A stretch of 64,000 bases of DNA from assembly GCF_964253025.1 (NCBI RefSeq), contig NZ_CAXUQC020000001.1, forward strand, positions 2,046,001 through 2,110,000, written 5' to 3'. Positions within the stretch are counted from its first letter, which is position 1. The number at the start of each line of letters is the position of its first letter. This stretch comes from Rhizobacter sp964253025 (GTDB lineage: Bacteria; Pseudomonadota; Gammaproteobacteria; Burkholderiales; Burkholderiaceae_C). The position numbers and the translations under genes are program-made. This document shows, one piece after another, positions 57,367 to 64,000 of this stretch. The notes below the pieces were generated by a model. That model did no database searches. It was not told the DNA's origin and saw nothing but the letters and a program-made list of their open reading frames with translations.

Positions 57367-58740
57367 TCAGGCCTTCATCCAGGTGGTGCCCTGCGGCGAA
57401 TCCTGCAGCACGATGCCTTCGTCGAGCAGTTCCTGCCGAAGCCGATCGGCGAGCGCGAAGTCACGTGCCTTCTTGGCTGCATTGCGGGCGTCGATGCGGG
57501 CCTGGATGGACGAGTCGTCAGCCGATGCGCCGCCCTGCAGGTAGCTGCGAGGCGCTTGCTGGAGAAGGCCGAGCGTGGCGCCCAGGCCCTTGAGCAAGCC
57601 GGCAAGCGCCGGGGATCCGCCTCGGTTCACCTCGCTCGCCAACTCGAAGAGGACGGCCACCGCCTCGGGCGTGTTGAAGTCCTCGTTCATCGCGTCGCGG
57701 AACCGGGCCGCGGCGGGCCGGGACCAGTCGACAGGACCCTCGGCCGGCGAGACGGCATCGAGCGCGGTGTAGAGCCGGCGCAACGCGGCGCGCGCATCAT
57801 CCAGGTGAGCGTCGCTGAAATTGAACGGGCTGCGGTAGTGCGTGCGCAGCATCAGGAAGCGGATGGTCTCGCCGTCGTAGCGCTTGAGGACGTCACGGAT
57901 GGTGAAAAAGTTGCCGAGGGACTTCGACATCTTCTCGTTGTCGACGTTGACGAACCCGTTGTGCATCCAGAAGCGGGCCGGTGCCCGGCCGTTGGCGCCT
58001 TCGCTCTGCGCGATCTCGTTCTCGTGGTGCGGGAACTGCAGGTCCGCACCGCCGCCATGGATGTCGAATTGGTCACCGAGGAGCGCGCAGCCCATGGCAG
58101 AGCACTCGATGTGCCAGCCGGGGCGGCCTGCGCCATACGGGCTGTCCCACTGTGCGTCGGCGGGCTCATCCGCCTTGGCGGACTTCCAGAGAACGAAGTC
58201 GAGGGGGTCGTCCTTGCCATCCACAACGGCCACGCGCTCGCCGGCACGCAGTTGGTCGAGGGACTTGCCCGACAGCTTGCCGTAGCCCTCGAACTTGCGC
58301 ACGGCGTAGTTCACGTCGCCGCCCGACGCGCGATAGGCCAGCCCCTTGCCTTCGAGGGTGCCGATCATCTGAAGCATCTGCGGCACGTACTCGGTGGCGC
58401 GCGGTTCGATGGTGGGCGGTTCCACGCCGAGTGCGCCGATGTCCTGGTGCATCGCAAGCGTCATCTCGTCAGTGAGTGCGCGGATCGACATGCCGCGCTC
58501 GAGCGCCCTGCGGATGATCTTGTCGTCAATGTCGGTGATGTTGCGGACGTAAGTCACCTTGAAGCCGCTGGCGCGCAACCAGCGGGCGACCAGGTCGAAC
58601 GCCACCATGAGGCGGGCGTGTCCGATGTGGCACAGGTCGTACACCGTGACGCCGCAGACGTACATGCGGACGTGCCCCGGTTCGATCGGGGCGAAAGCCT
58701 CGGTCTGGCGACTCAAGGTGTTGTGGATGCGCAAGCTCAT
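57367..58740 (-). CDS. cysS: cysteinyl-tRNA synthetase
   Basis: 457 aa from the ATG at 58740. Class I features: YVCGVTVYDLCHIGHAR (HIGH motif), the zinc-site residues including RPGWHIECSAM and GGADLQFPHHENEIAQSE, and KMSKSLGN (KMSKS). The C-terminal anticodon-binding domain ends LRQELLDEGIVLQDSPQGTTW. Full length. The start of this gene and ppiA are divergent; the glycosylase gene overlaps it functionally with 1-nt spacing. Confidence 0.97.
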   Translation of the reverse strand: MSLRIHNTLSRQTEAFAPIEPGHVRMYVCGVTVYDLCHIGHARLMVAFDLVARWLRASGFKVTYVRNITDIDDKIIRRALERGMSIRALTDEMTLAMHQDIGALGVEPPTIEPRATEYVPQMLQMIGTLEGKGLAYRASGGDVNYAVRKFEGYGKLSGKSLDQLRAGERVAVVDGKDDPLDFVLWKSAKADEPADAQWDSPYGAGRPGWHIECSAMGCALLGDQFDIHGGGADLQFPHHENEIAQSEGANGRAPARFWMHNGFVNVDNEKMSKSLGNFFTIRDVLKRYDGETIRFLMLRTHYRSPFNFSDAHLDDARAALRRLYTALDAVSPAEGPVDWSRPAAARFRDAMNEDFNTPEAVAVLFELASEVNRGGSPALAGLLKGLGATLGLLQQAPRSYLQGGASADDSSIQARIDARNAAKKARDFALADRLRQELLDEGIVLQDSPQGTTWMKA

Positions 58741-59067
58741 CGGCAATGGGAAAAGGCAAGTGCCGCGCCGCGGCGCGAGCGAGCCTGCCAGGGTACACGG
58801 GCAAGCACGACACGGAAGCGGGCGGGGATCGGCAGGCGGAAAACCGCAGCGGGCGCTGCGATACAATTTTGTAAGTATACCGGCTGGCCTCTCGGCGGCT
58901 TCCCTCGCATGGGTGCCCCCAAGCGCGCTGCGGATGCCGCGTGTCGGTCCTCGAATCCGCTCGCCAGCGTCGGCGCCCTCGCCGTATCGACCGGTCCTTT
59001 CCACCCGCTGCCCGGAAGCGCGCCGGAACCGTGGACAATGCGCGGAAATCTTCGAAGGAGTGAATGG
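58741..59067. promoter_or_regulatory. intergenic region with AT-rich promoter core
   Basis: 327 bp between divergent cysS and ppiA. The only AT-rich patch, 58861-58880, contains TACAA-TT-TTGTA and the hexamer GTATAC, with TACAAT on the plus strand and TATACT on the minus strand as possible -10 hexamers; no good -35 hexamers were found by eye. No gene is supported elsewhere. GAAGGAG at 59054-59060 serves ppiA. Confidence 0.4.
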
Positions 59068-59649
59068 ATGAACCTGAGCAAGTTCAACTGGCGCGCCACC
59101 GTCGTGGTCGCGTGCATCGGTCTCGGCGGCGTGAGCACGGCCTGGGCACAAAAGGTGCGCCTGAACACCTCGCAAGGCGACATCGTCGTCCAGCTCGATG
59201 CCAAGAAAGCACCCAAGACGGTGGCCAACTTCGTGCAGTACGTGAAGGACGGCCACTATGACGGCACCGTCTTTCATCGGGTCATCGGCAACTTCATGAT
59301 CCAGGGCGGCGGCTTCACCGCCGACATGTCCGAGAAGAAGACGCGCGACCCGATCCCGCTCGAAGCCCGCAACGGCCTCAAGAACGAGCGCGGCAGCATC
59401 GCCATGGCGCGCACCATGGACCCGAACTCGGCCACCGCCCAGTTCTTCATCAACGTGGTCGACAACGATATGCTGAACGCCGACCGTTCACCGGATGGCA
59501 ACGGCTACGCTGTCTTCGGCAAGGTGGTCGAAGGCATGGACGTCGTCGACAAGATCCGGGCCGTCAAGACCACCCGCAAGCCGCCGCACGCCGACGTGCC
59601 TGCCGAGCCCGTGACCATTCGCAAAGCCACTCTGGAAAAACAATCATGA
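59068..59649 (+). CDS. ppiA: periplasmic peptidyl-prolyl cis-trans isomerase (cyclophilin)
   Basis: 193 aa, ATG at 59068 with GAAGGAG 7 nt upstream. Signal peptide (ATVVVACIGLGGVSTAWAQ), then the cyclophilin fold: VRLNTSQGDIVVQLDAKKAP, DGTVFHRVIGNFMIQGGGF (catalytic Arg in FHRV, Gln in QGGG), SATAQFFINVVDND and GYAVFGKVVEGMDVVD. It isomerises proline bonds of periplasmic proteins. Its stop overlaps the start of ppiB (ATGA), a tandem pair typical of this order. Confidence 0.95.
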   Translation: MNLSKFNWRATVVVACIGLGGVSTAWAQKVRLNTSQGDIVVQLDAKKAPKTVANFVQYVKDGHYDGTVFHRVIGNFMIQGGGFTADMSEKKTRDPIPLEARNGLKNERGSIAMARTMDPNSATAQFFINVVDNDMLNADRSPDGNGYAVFGKVVEGMDVVDKIRAVKTTRKPPHADVPAEPVTIRKATLEKQS

Positions 59650-60146
59650 CCCAACACGTCGAACTCCAAACCAACCACGGCACGATCCGTATCGAACTCG
59701 ACGACGCCAAGGCACCCGAGAGCGTGCGCAACTTCATTTCGTACGTCGAGAAGGGTCACTACGACGGCACGGTGTTCCACCGCGTCATCAAGGGCTTCAT
59801 GGTCCAGGGCGGCGGTTTCGAGCCGGGCATGAAGCAAAAGCCCACCGACGCGCCGATTCAGAACGAAGCCTCCAACGGCCTCAAGAACGCCCACTACACG
59901 TTGGCGATGGCGCGCACCAGCGCGCCCCACTCCGCCACGGCGCAGTTCTTCATCAACACCACCAACAACGGTTTCCTCGACTTCAAGTCGGAGTCGCCGC
60001 AGGGCTGGGGCTATGCCGTGTTCGGCAAGGTCGTGGCGGGCACTGAAGTCGTCGACGCCATCGAAGGCGTCAAGACCACGCGCAAGGGCGGCCACGACGA
60101 CGTTCCTGTCGAAGACGTCGTGATCCAGAGCGCCAAGCTGGTCTGA
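59646..60146 (+). CDS. ppiB: cytoplasmic peptidyl-prolyl cis-trans isomerase (cyclophilin)
   Basis: 166 aa without a signal peptide; ATG overlaps the ppiA stop. Same cyclophilin motifs: RIELDDAKAPESVRNFISY, DGTVFHRVIKGFMVQGGGF, ARTSAPHSATAQFFINTTNN and YAVFGKVVAGTEVVDAI. The two proteins are close homologues, clearly from a tandem duplication with one copy exported. Followed 19 nt later by lpxH. Confidence 0.96.
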   Translation: MTQHVELQTNHGTIRIELDDAKAPESVRNFISYVEKGHYDGTVFHRVIKGFMVQGGGFEPGMKQKPTDAPIQNEASNGLKNAHYTLAMARTSAPHSATAQFFINTTNNGFLDFKSESPQGWGYAVFGKVVAGTEVVDAIEGVKTTRKGGHDDVPVEDVVIQSAKLV

Positions 60147-60165
60147 GAGCGCGAACCCGGACGCC

Positions 60166-60984
60166 GTGACTTCCGAACCCGAGAGCGCCCAGGCGGCGCA
60201 GGTCACGGCGCCCGTTGCCATGGAGTGGGTTCTGCCCGCCCATTGGCAGGCGGTCGACTTCATTTCCGACCTGCATCTCGGCGAGGACACGCCACGCACG
60301 TTTGCAGCCTGGGAAGCCCACCTGCTCGGCACGGCGTCAGATGCCGTCGTCATGCTGGGCGACTGGCTCGAGATGTGGGTCGGCGACGACGGCCGTTTCG
60401 GCGGCCTCGGGCGCCGCTGCGTGGAGGTGCTGCAATGCGCCAGCACCCAGCGCCACATTGCCTTCATGGCCGGCAATCGCGATTTCCTGATCGGCCCGGC
60501 CATGCTGGCCGACTGCGGCCTGCACGGGCTGCCTGATCCCACGGTGGCCGTGGGCTTCGGCACCCGCGTGCTGTTGAGCCACGGCGATGCCCTCTGCCTT
60601 GCCGACACCGCGTACCAGCAGTTCCGTTCACTGGTCCGCGCACCCGACTGGCAGCAGCAGTTCCTCGCCTTGCCGGCGGCCGAGCGCGCCCGCATCGGTG
60701 CCCAGGTAAGGCATCAGAGCGAGCAGAAAAAGCAGGGCGACTCCTCACCGAGGGACTGGGCGGACATCGACGTGCCTGCCGCACTTGCCTGGTTGCGCAT
60801 GGCGGATTCGCCAACGCTCGTGCACGGCCACACCCACCGACCCGCCACCGAGTTGCTGGCACCCGGCCGAACGCGTCATGTGCTGTCCGACTGGGACCTG
60901 GATCATGCGCCGCTGCGCGCCGAGGTCCTGCGCTGGACTGCATCGGGCCTGCAGCGGGTGGCGCCAGTCGCCCTTCCCGGCTGA
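60166..60984 (+). CDS. lpxH: UDP-2,3-diacylglucosamine diphosphatase
   Basis: 272 aa from GTG 60166. Metallophosphoesterase motifs in order: DFISDLHLGEDTPRT, VVMLGDWLEMWVGDD, MAGNRDFLIG, LLSHGDALCLADTAYQ and LVHGHTHRPAT. It cleaves UDP-diacylglucosamine to lipid X in lipid A synthesis at the inner membrane. About 25 N-terminal residues before the fold (ending MEWVLPAHWQAVDFI) are an extension; a start at ATG 60220 would remove it. Follows ppiB on the same strand, with mtfA next. Confidence 0.95.
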   Translation: MTSEPESAQAAQVTAPVAMEWVLPAHWQAVDFISDLHLGEDTPRTFAAWEAHLLGTASDAVVMLGDWLEMWVGDDGRFGGLGRRCVEVLQCASTQRHIAFMAGNRDFLIGPAMLADCGLHGLPDPTVAVGFGTRVLLSHGDALCLADTAYQQFRSLVRAPDWQQQFLALPAAERARIGAQVRHQSEQKKQGDSSPRDWADIDVPAALAWLRMADSPTLVHGHTHRPATELLAPGRTRHVLSDWDLDHAPLRAEVLRWTASGLQRVAPVALPG

Positions 60985-60992
60985 GCGCTGGC

Positions 60993-61772
60993 ATGGTGTC
61001 GTGGTGGGGCGCGCTTCAGCGCTGGCGAGACCGGAAGGCCCTGCGACAACGGCCCATCCCGGATGACCTCTGGGCCCTGACATTGGCGCGGTTTCCTTTC
61101 CTGCGGTTGCCGGAGCCCGATGAGCAGCAGCGCCTGCGGGAACTCAGCACGCTCTTTCTCGACCGCAAGGAATTCCACGGAGCTGGCGGCCTCTCCGTCA
61201 CGGACGACATGGCGGTCGCGATCGCGGCACAGGCCTGCCTGCCGGTGCTGCACCTGGGCCTAGAGGCCTATGACAACTTCGTGGGCATCGTCGTTCATCC
61301 CGGTGAAGTCGTGGCGCGCCGCGAGGTCGTCGACGAGGCCGGCGTCGTGCACCACTACGAGGAGCCGCTCACAGGGGAAGCCATGGACGGCGGCCCCTTG
61401 ATGCTCTCGTGGGAAGACGTCGCCCAGGCGGGCGACACGGCCGAATGGGGCTACAACGTCGTCATCCATGAGTTCGCGCACGTGCTCGACATGAATGACG
61501 GCCAGGCGGACGGTCGACCGCCGCTCGACAACCCTGCCCTCGCGAGGCAATGGGGACCGGCGTTCAACGCAGCGTTCGACGCCTTCTGCCACGCCGTCGA
61601 CAGCGGACGCGAGACGGTCCTCGACCCTTACGGCGCCGAGGCGCCGGAAGAGTTCTTCGCGGTCGCCTGCGAGGCGTTCTTTGTCGCGCCCACGGACCTT
61701 CGGCACGCGCATCCCGACATCTACGAGCTGCTGCGCAACTATTTCCGCCAGGACCCGATCGCGCGCCACTGA
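60993..61772 (+). CDS. mtfA: MtfA-type zinc peptidase
   Basis: 259 aa. N-terminal helical block (WWGALQRWRDRKALRQRPI), then the family segments IAAQACLPVLHLGLEAYDNFV and SWEDVAQAGDTAEWGYNVVIHEFAHVLDM, which includes the HEFAH zinc motif, and the third-ligand Glu in APEEFFAVACEAFF. E. coli MtfA (YeeI) has peptidase activity and binds the glucose-transport repressor Mlc. Full length. It ends before a terminator shared with the convergent clpA. Confidence 0.94.
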   Translation: MVSWWGALQRWRDRKALRQRPIPDDLWALTLARFPFLRLPEPDEQQRLRELSTLFLDRKEFHGAGGLSVTDDMAVAIAAQACLPVLHLGLEAYDNFVGIVVHPGEVVARREVVDEAGVVHHYEEPLTGEAMDGGPLMLSWEDVAQAGDTAEWGYNVVIHEFAHVLDMNDGQADGRPPLDNPALARQWGPAFNAAFDAFCHAVDSGRETVLDPYGAEAPEEFFAVACEAFFVAPTDLRHAHPDIYELLRNYFRQDPIARH

Positions 61773-61821
61773 CGGTGGCGCCCGCGGACGTTCCCCGCGC
61801 TGCGGGCTAGATGCACAAAAG

Positions 61822-61846
61822 CGAACGGGGCCCAAGGCCCCGTTCG
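61822..61846. terminator. convergent-gene terminator hairpin
   Basis: CGAACGGGGCC (61822-61832), loop CAA, GGCCCCGTTCG (61836-61846): an 11-bp perfect stem followed by TCTGCTCAC. It separates mtfA from the 3' end of clpA and may act in both directions. Confidence 0.75.
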
Positions 61847-61885
61847 TCTGCTCACTCACCACAGGGCGCCTCACGGCGCTCGGCT

Positions 61886-64000
61886 TCAGCTCGCCGTGGC
61901 GGGCTCGGCCTTGGGCTTGTCGCTCTTGCGCGGCGGCTGGATGTCCAGCACCGTCTTGCCATCCGCATCGACGTCGACCGACAGTCGTCCCCCGTCCACC
62001 AGGCTGCCGAACAGCAGTTCGTCCGCCAGGGCGCGGCGGATGGTGTCCTGGATGAGGCGTTGCATGGGACGCGCACCCATCAGCGGATCGAAGCCCTTCT
62101 TCGCGAGCAGCTTGCGCAAGGCGTCGCTGAACGTGACCTCGACCTTCTTCTCGGACAACTGGCTCTCGAGCTGCAGGAGGAACTTGTCGACCACGCGCAT
62201 GATGATCTCTTCATCCAGCGCACGGAAGCTCACGATGGCATCCAGCCGGTTGCGGAACTCCGGCGTGAACAGGCGCTTGATATCGGCCATCTCGTCGCCC
62301 GACTCGCGGGCGTTGGTGAAGCCGATGGTCGACTTGTTCATGGTCTCGGCACCCGCATTCGTCGTCATGATGATGATGACGTTGCGGAAGTCGGCCTTGC
62401 GCCCGTTGTTGTCGGTCAGGGAGCCGTGGTCCATCACCTGCAGCAGCACGTTGAAGACGTCCGGGTGAGCCTTCTCGATCTCGTCGAGAAGCAGCACCGC
62501 ATGCGGCTTCTTGGTGATGGCCTCGGTGAGGAGACCCCCCTGGTCGAAGCCGACATAGCCCGGAGGCGCGCCGATCAACCGGCTGACGGCATGGCGCTCC
62601 ATGTACTCGCTCATGTCGAAGCGGATCAGGTCGATGCCCAGGATGAACGCCAGCTGCTTGGCCACTTCCGTCTTGCCCACCCCAGTAGGGCCGCTGAACA
62701 GGAAGGAACCGATCGGCTTGTCAGGCTTGCCGAGGCCCGAGCGCGCCATCTTGATCGCGGCGGCGAGGGCATCGATGGCCGGCTCCTGGCCGAACACGAC
62801 GCTCTTCAGGTCGCGGTCGAGCGTCTTGAGCTTGGAGCGGTCGTCGCTGGACACGCTGGCGGGCGGGATGCGGGCGATCTTCGCCACGATGTCCTCGACC
62901 TCGTTGCGCGTGATGGTCTTCTTCTGCTTGCTCTTGGGCAGGATGCGTTGTGCCGCACCCGCCTCGTCGATCACGTCGATCGCCTTGTCGGGCAAGTGCC
63001 GGTCGTTGATGAACTTGGCCGACAGTTCGGCCGCGGCCTGCAGGGCGCCCAGGGCGTACTTGACGCTGTGGTGCTCCTCGAAGCGCGACTTGAGGCCTTT
63101 CAGGATCTCGACCGTCTGCTCGACGGAGGGCTCGACGACATCGACCTTCTGGAAGCGACGCGACAGCGCGGCGTCCTTCTCGAAGATGCCGCGGTACTCG
63201 GTGAAGGTGGTCGCACCGATGCACTTCATCGCGCCGGAGCTGAGCGCCGGTTTCAGCAGGTTGCTGGCGTCGAGCGTGCCGCCCGAAGCCGCACCCGCGC
63301 CGATGAGGGTGTGGATCTCGTCGATGAACAGCACCGCATTGGGCTGATCCTTCAGATGCTTGAGCACGCTCTTCAGGCGCTGCTCGAAGTCACCCCGGTA
63401 CTTGGTGCCGGCCAGCAGCGCGCCCATGTCGAGCGAGTAGACCTGGGCGTCGGCCAGGATCTCCGGGACTTCGTTCTGGGTGATGCGCCAGGCGAGGCCC
63501 TCGGCGATGGCGGTCTTGCCCACGCCCGCCTCGCCCACCAGCAGCGGATTGTTCTTGCGACGGCGGCACAGGATCTGGATGACCCGCTCGACTTCGTGCT
63601 CACGCCCGATGAGGGGATCGATCTTGCCCTCGCGCGCCATCTGGTTGAGGTTCTGGGTGAACTGGTCAAGGGGTGACCCCTTGCCCTCGCCCTCTTCCTT
63701 CTCGCCTTCGGGACTGGAGCCGTCGCTGGCCTTCGGGGTCTCGGGCGGGTCGGACTTCTTGATGCCGTGGGCGATGAAGTTGACGACATCAAGCCGCGTC
63801 ACGCCTTGCTGGTGCAGGTAGTAGACAGCGTGGGAATCCTTCTCGCCGAAGATCGCCACCAGCACATTGGCGCCGGTGACTTCCTTCTTGCCGCTGCCCG
63901 TGGACTGCACGTGCATGATGGCGCGCTGGATCACGCGCTGGAATCCGAGCGTCGGCTGGGTGTCGACTTCCTCGGACCCGCCCACCGTGGGCGTGTTTTC
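61886..64000 (-). CDS. clpA: ATP-dependent Clp protease ATPase subunit ClpA, 5' end outside window
   Basis: 704 residues visible; the frame runs through base 64000 and reads ENTPTVGGSEE at the edge, so about 55-60 N-terminal residues are missing (usual length about 760). Remaining N-domain (LGFQRVIQRAIMHVQSTG), D1 AAA+ with Walker A GEAGVGKTAIAEG, ILFIDEIHTLIGAGAASGG-like Walker B, D2 with GPTGVGKTEVAKQLA, and an IGL-type loop region (TSTIGFTNARESGDEM) for ClpP contact. The C-terminal tail is a Lys/Pro/Ala-rich extension. clpS would be expected just beyond the edge. Confidence 0.96.
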   Translation of the reverse strand, partial: ENTPTVGGSEEVDTQPTLGFQRVIQRAIMHVQSTGSGKKEVTGANVLVAIFGEKDSHAVYYLHQQGVTRLDVVNFIAHGIKKSDPPETPKASDGSSPEGEKEEGEGKGSPLDQFTQNLNQMAREGKIDPLIGREHEVERVIQILCRRRKNNPLLVGEAGVGKTAIAEGLAWRITQNEVPEILADAQVYSLDMGALLAGTKYRGDFEQRLKSVLKHLKDQPNAVLFIDEIHTLIGAGAASGGTLDASNLLKPALSSGAMKCIGATTFTEYRGIFEKDAALSRRFQKVDVVEPSVEQTVEILKGLKSRFEEHHSVKYALGALQAAAELSAKFINDRHLPDKAIDVIDEAGAAQRILPKSKQKKTITRNEVEDIVAKIARIPPASVSSDDRSKLKTLDRDLKSVVFGQEPAIDALAAAIKMARSGLGKPDKPIGSFLFSGPTGVGKTEVAKQLAFILGIDLIRFDMSEYMERHAVSRLIGAPPGYVGFDQGGLLTEAITKKPHAVLLLDEIEKAHPDVFNVLLQVMDHGSLTDNNGRKADFRNVIIIMTTNAGAETMNKSTIGFTNARESGDEMADIKRLFTPEFRNRLDAIVSFRALDEEIIMRVVDKFLLQLESQLSEKKVEVTFSDALRKLLAKKGFDPLMGARPMQRLIQDTIRRALADELLFGSLVDGGRLSVDVDADGKTVLDIQPPRKSDKPKAEPATAS

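Overview
The window reads as chromosomal DNA of a high-GC betaproteobacterium of the order Burkholderiales, probably from the Rubrivivax/Leptothrix/Sphaerotilaceae side. This is inferred from strong G/C third-position bias, from the gene order cysS - alkA-like - accA - tilS - lysC - tRNA-Ser(GCT), and from the large number of two-component proteins. No integrase, transposase, CRISPR array or rRNA is visible.

Layout. 1-8.4 kb: two receiver-domain regulators (one cut by the window edge), a degraded HD-GYP remnant with a 7-bp tandem repeat, a solute-binding protein translationally coupled to a PAS histidine kinase, a GH1 beta-glucosidase converging on a LacI-type repressor, and a secreted unknown. 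8.4-14 kb: a Pat-type acyl-CoA synthetase/GNAT protein, two small unknown proteins, a secreted HExxH protein and a lipoprotein of the sorbosone-dehydrogenase type. 14.1-20.1 kb: a signalling cluster with a triple-receiver hybrid kinase, CheR, a CheB catalytic domain and a receiver/HisKA protein whose ATPase boxes are degraded. 20.1-21.4 kb: topoisomerase IB and a doubtful small ORF.

21.4-31.6 kb is the most unusual part. A second-locus sigma-54 gene (rpoN paralogue), a hybrid kinase and an NtrC-type activator are interleaved with a Gln-rich disordered protein, a DUF2383-type helical-bundle protein, two single-domain response regulators, two small unknown proteins, a stress-type SDR and a small basic protein. 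I read -24/-12 (GG-N10-GC) promoters in front of most of these units. One in front of rpoN itself is a perfect consensus match, and one overlapping bidirectional pair lies in front of the activator. I propose a self-contained, autoregulated sigma-54 circuit with its own stress-type regulon.

31.6-36.2 kb: an HD/TraI_2-type protein, a phospholipase-D lipoprotein (cardiolipin-synthase-like) and a class A penicillin-binding protein. 36.2-48.0 kb: an 11-gene minus-strand operon, mostly with 1-4 nt overlaps, that joins homogentisate catabolism (hpd, hmgA, fahA, a PhzS-like flavoprotein) to a complete Liv-type ABC importer with a fused LivM-LivG. It carries an internal MarR regulator and a 7-3-7 palindrome upstream. 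maiA is not in the window. 48.0-50.0 kb: a lytic transglycosylase next to a divergent PilT-like ATPase. 50.0-52.8 kb: gene-poor DNA with strong hairpins and short tandem repeats, a DJ-1/PfpI protein and two small unknown genes. 52.8-64 kb: core housekeeping genes (tRNA-Ser, lysC, tilS, accA, DNA glycosylase, cysS, ppiA/ppiB, lpxH, mtfA and most of clpA).
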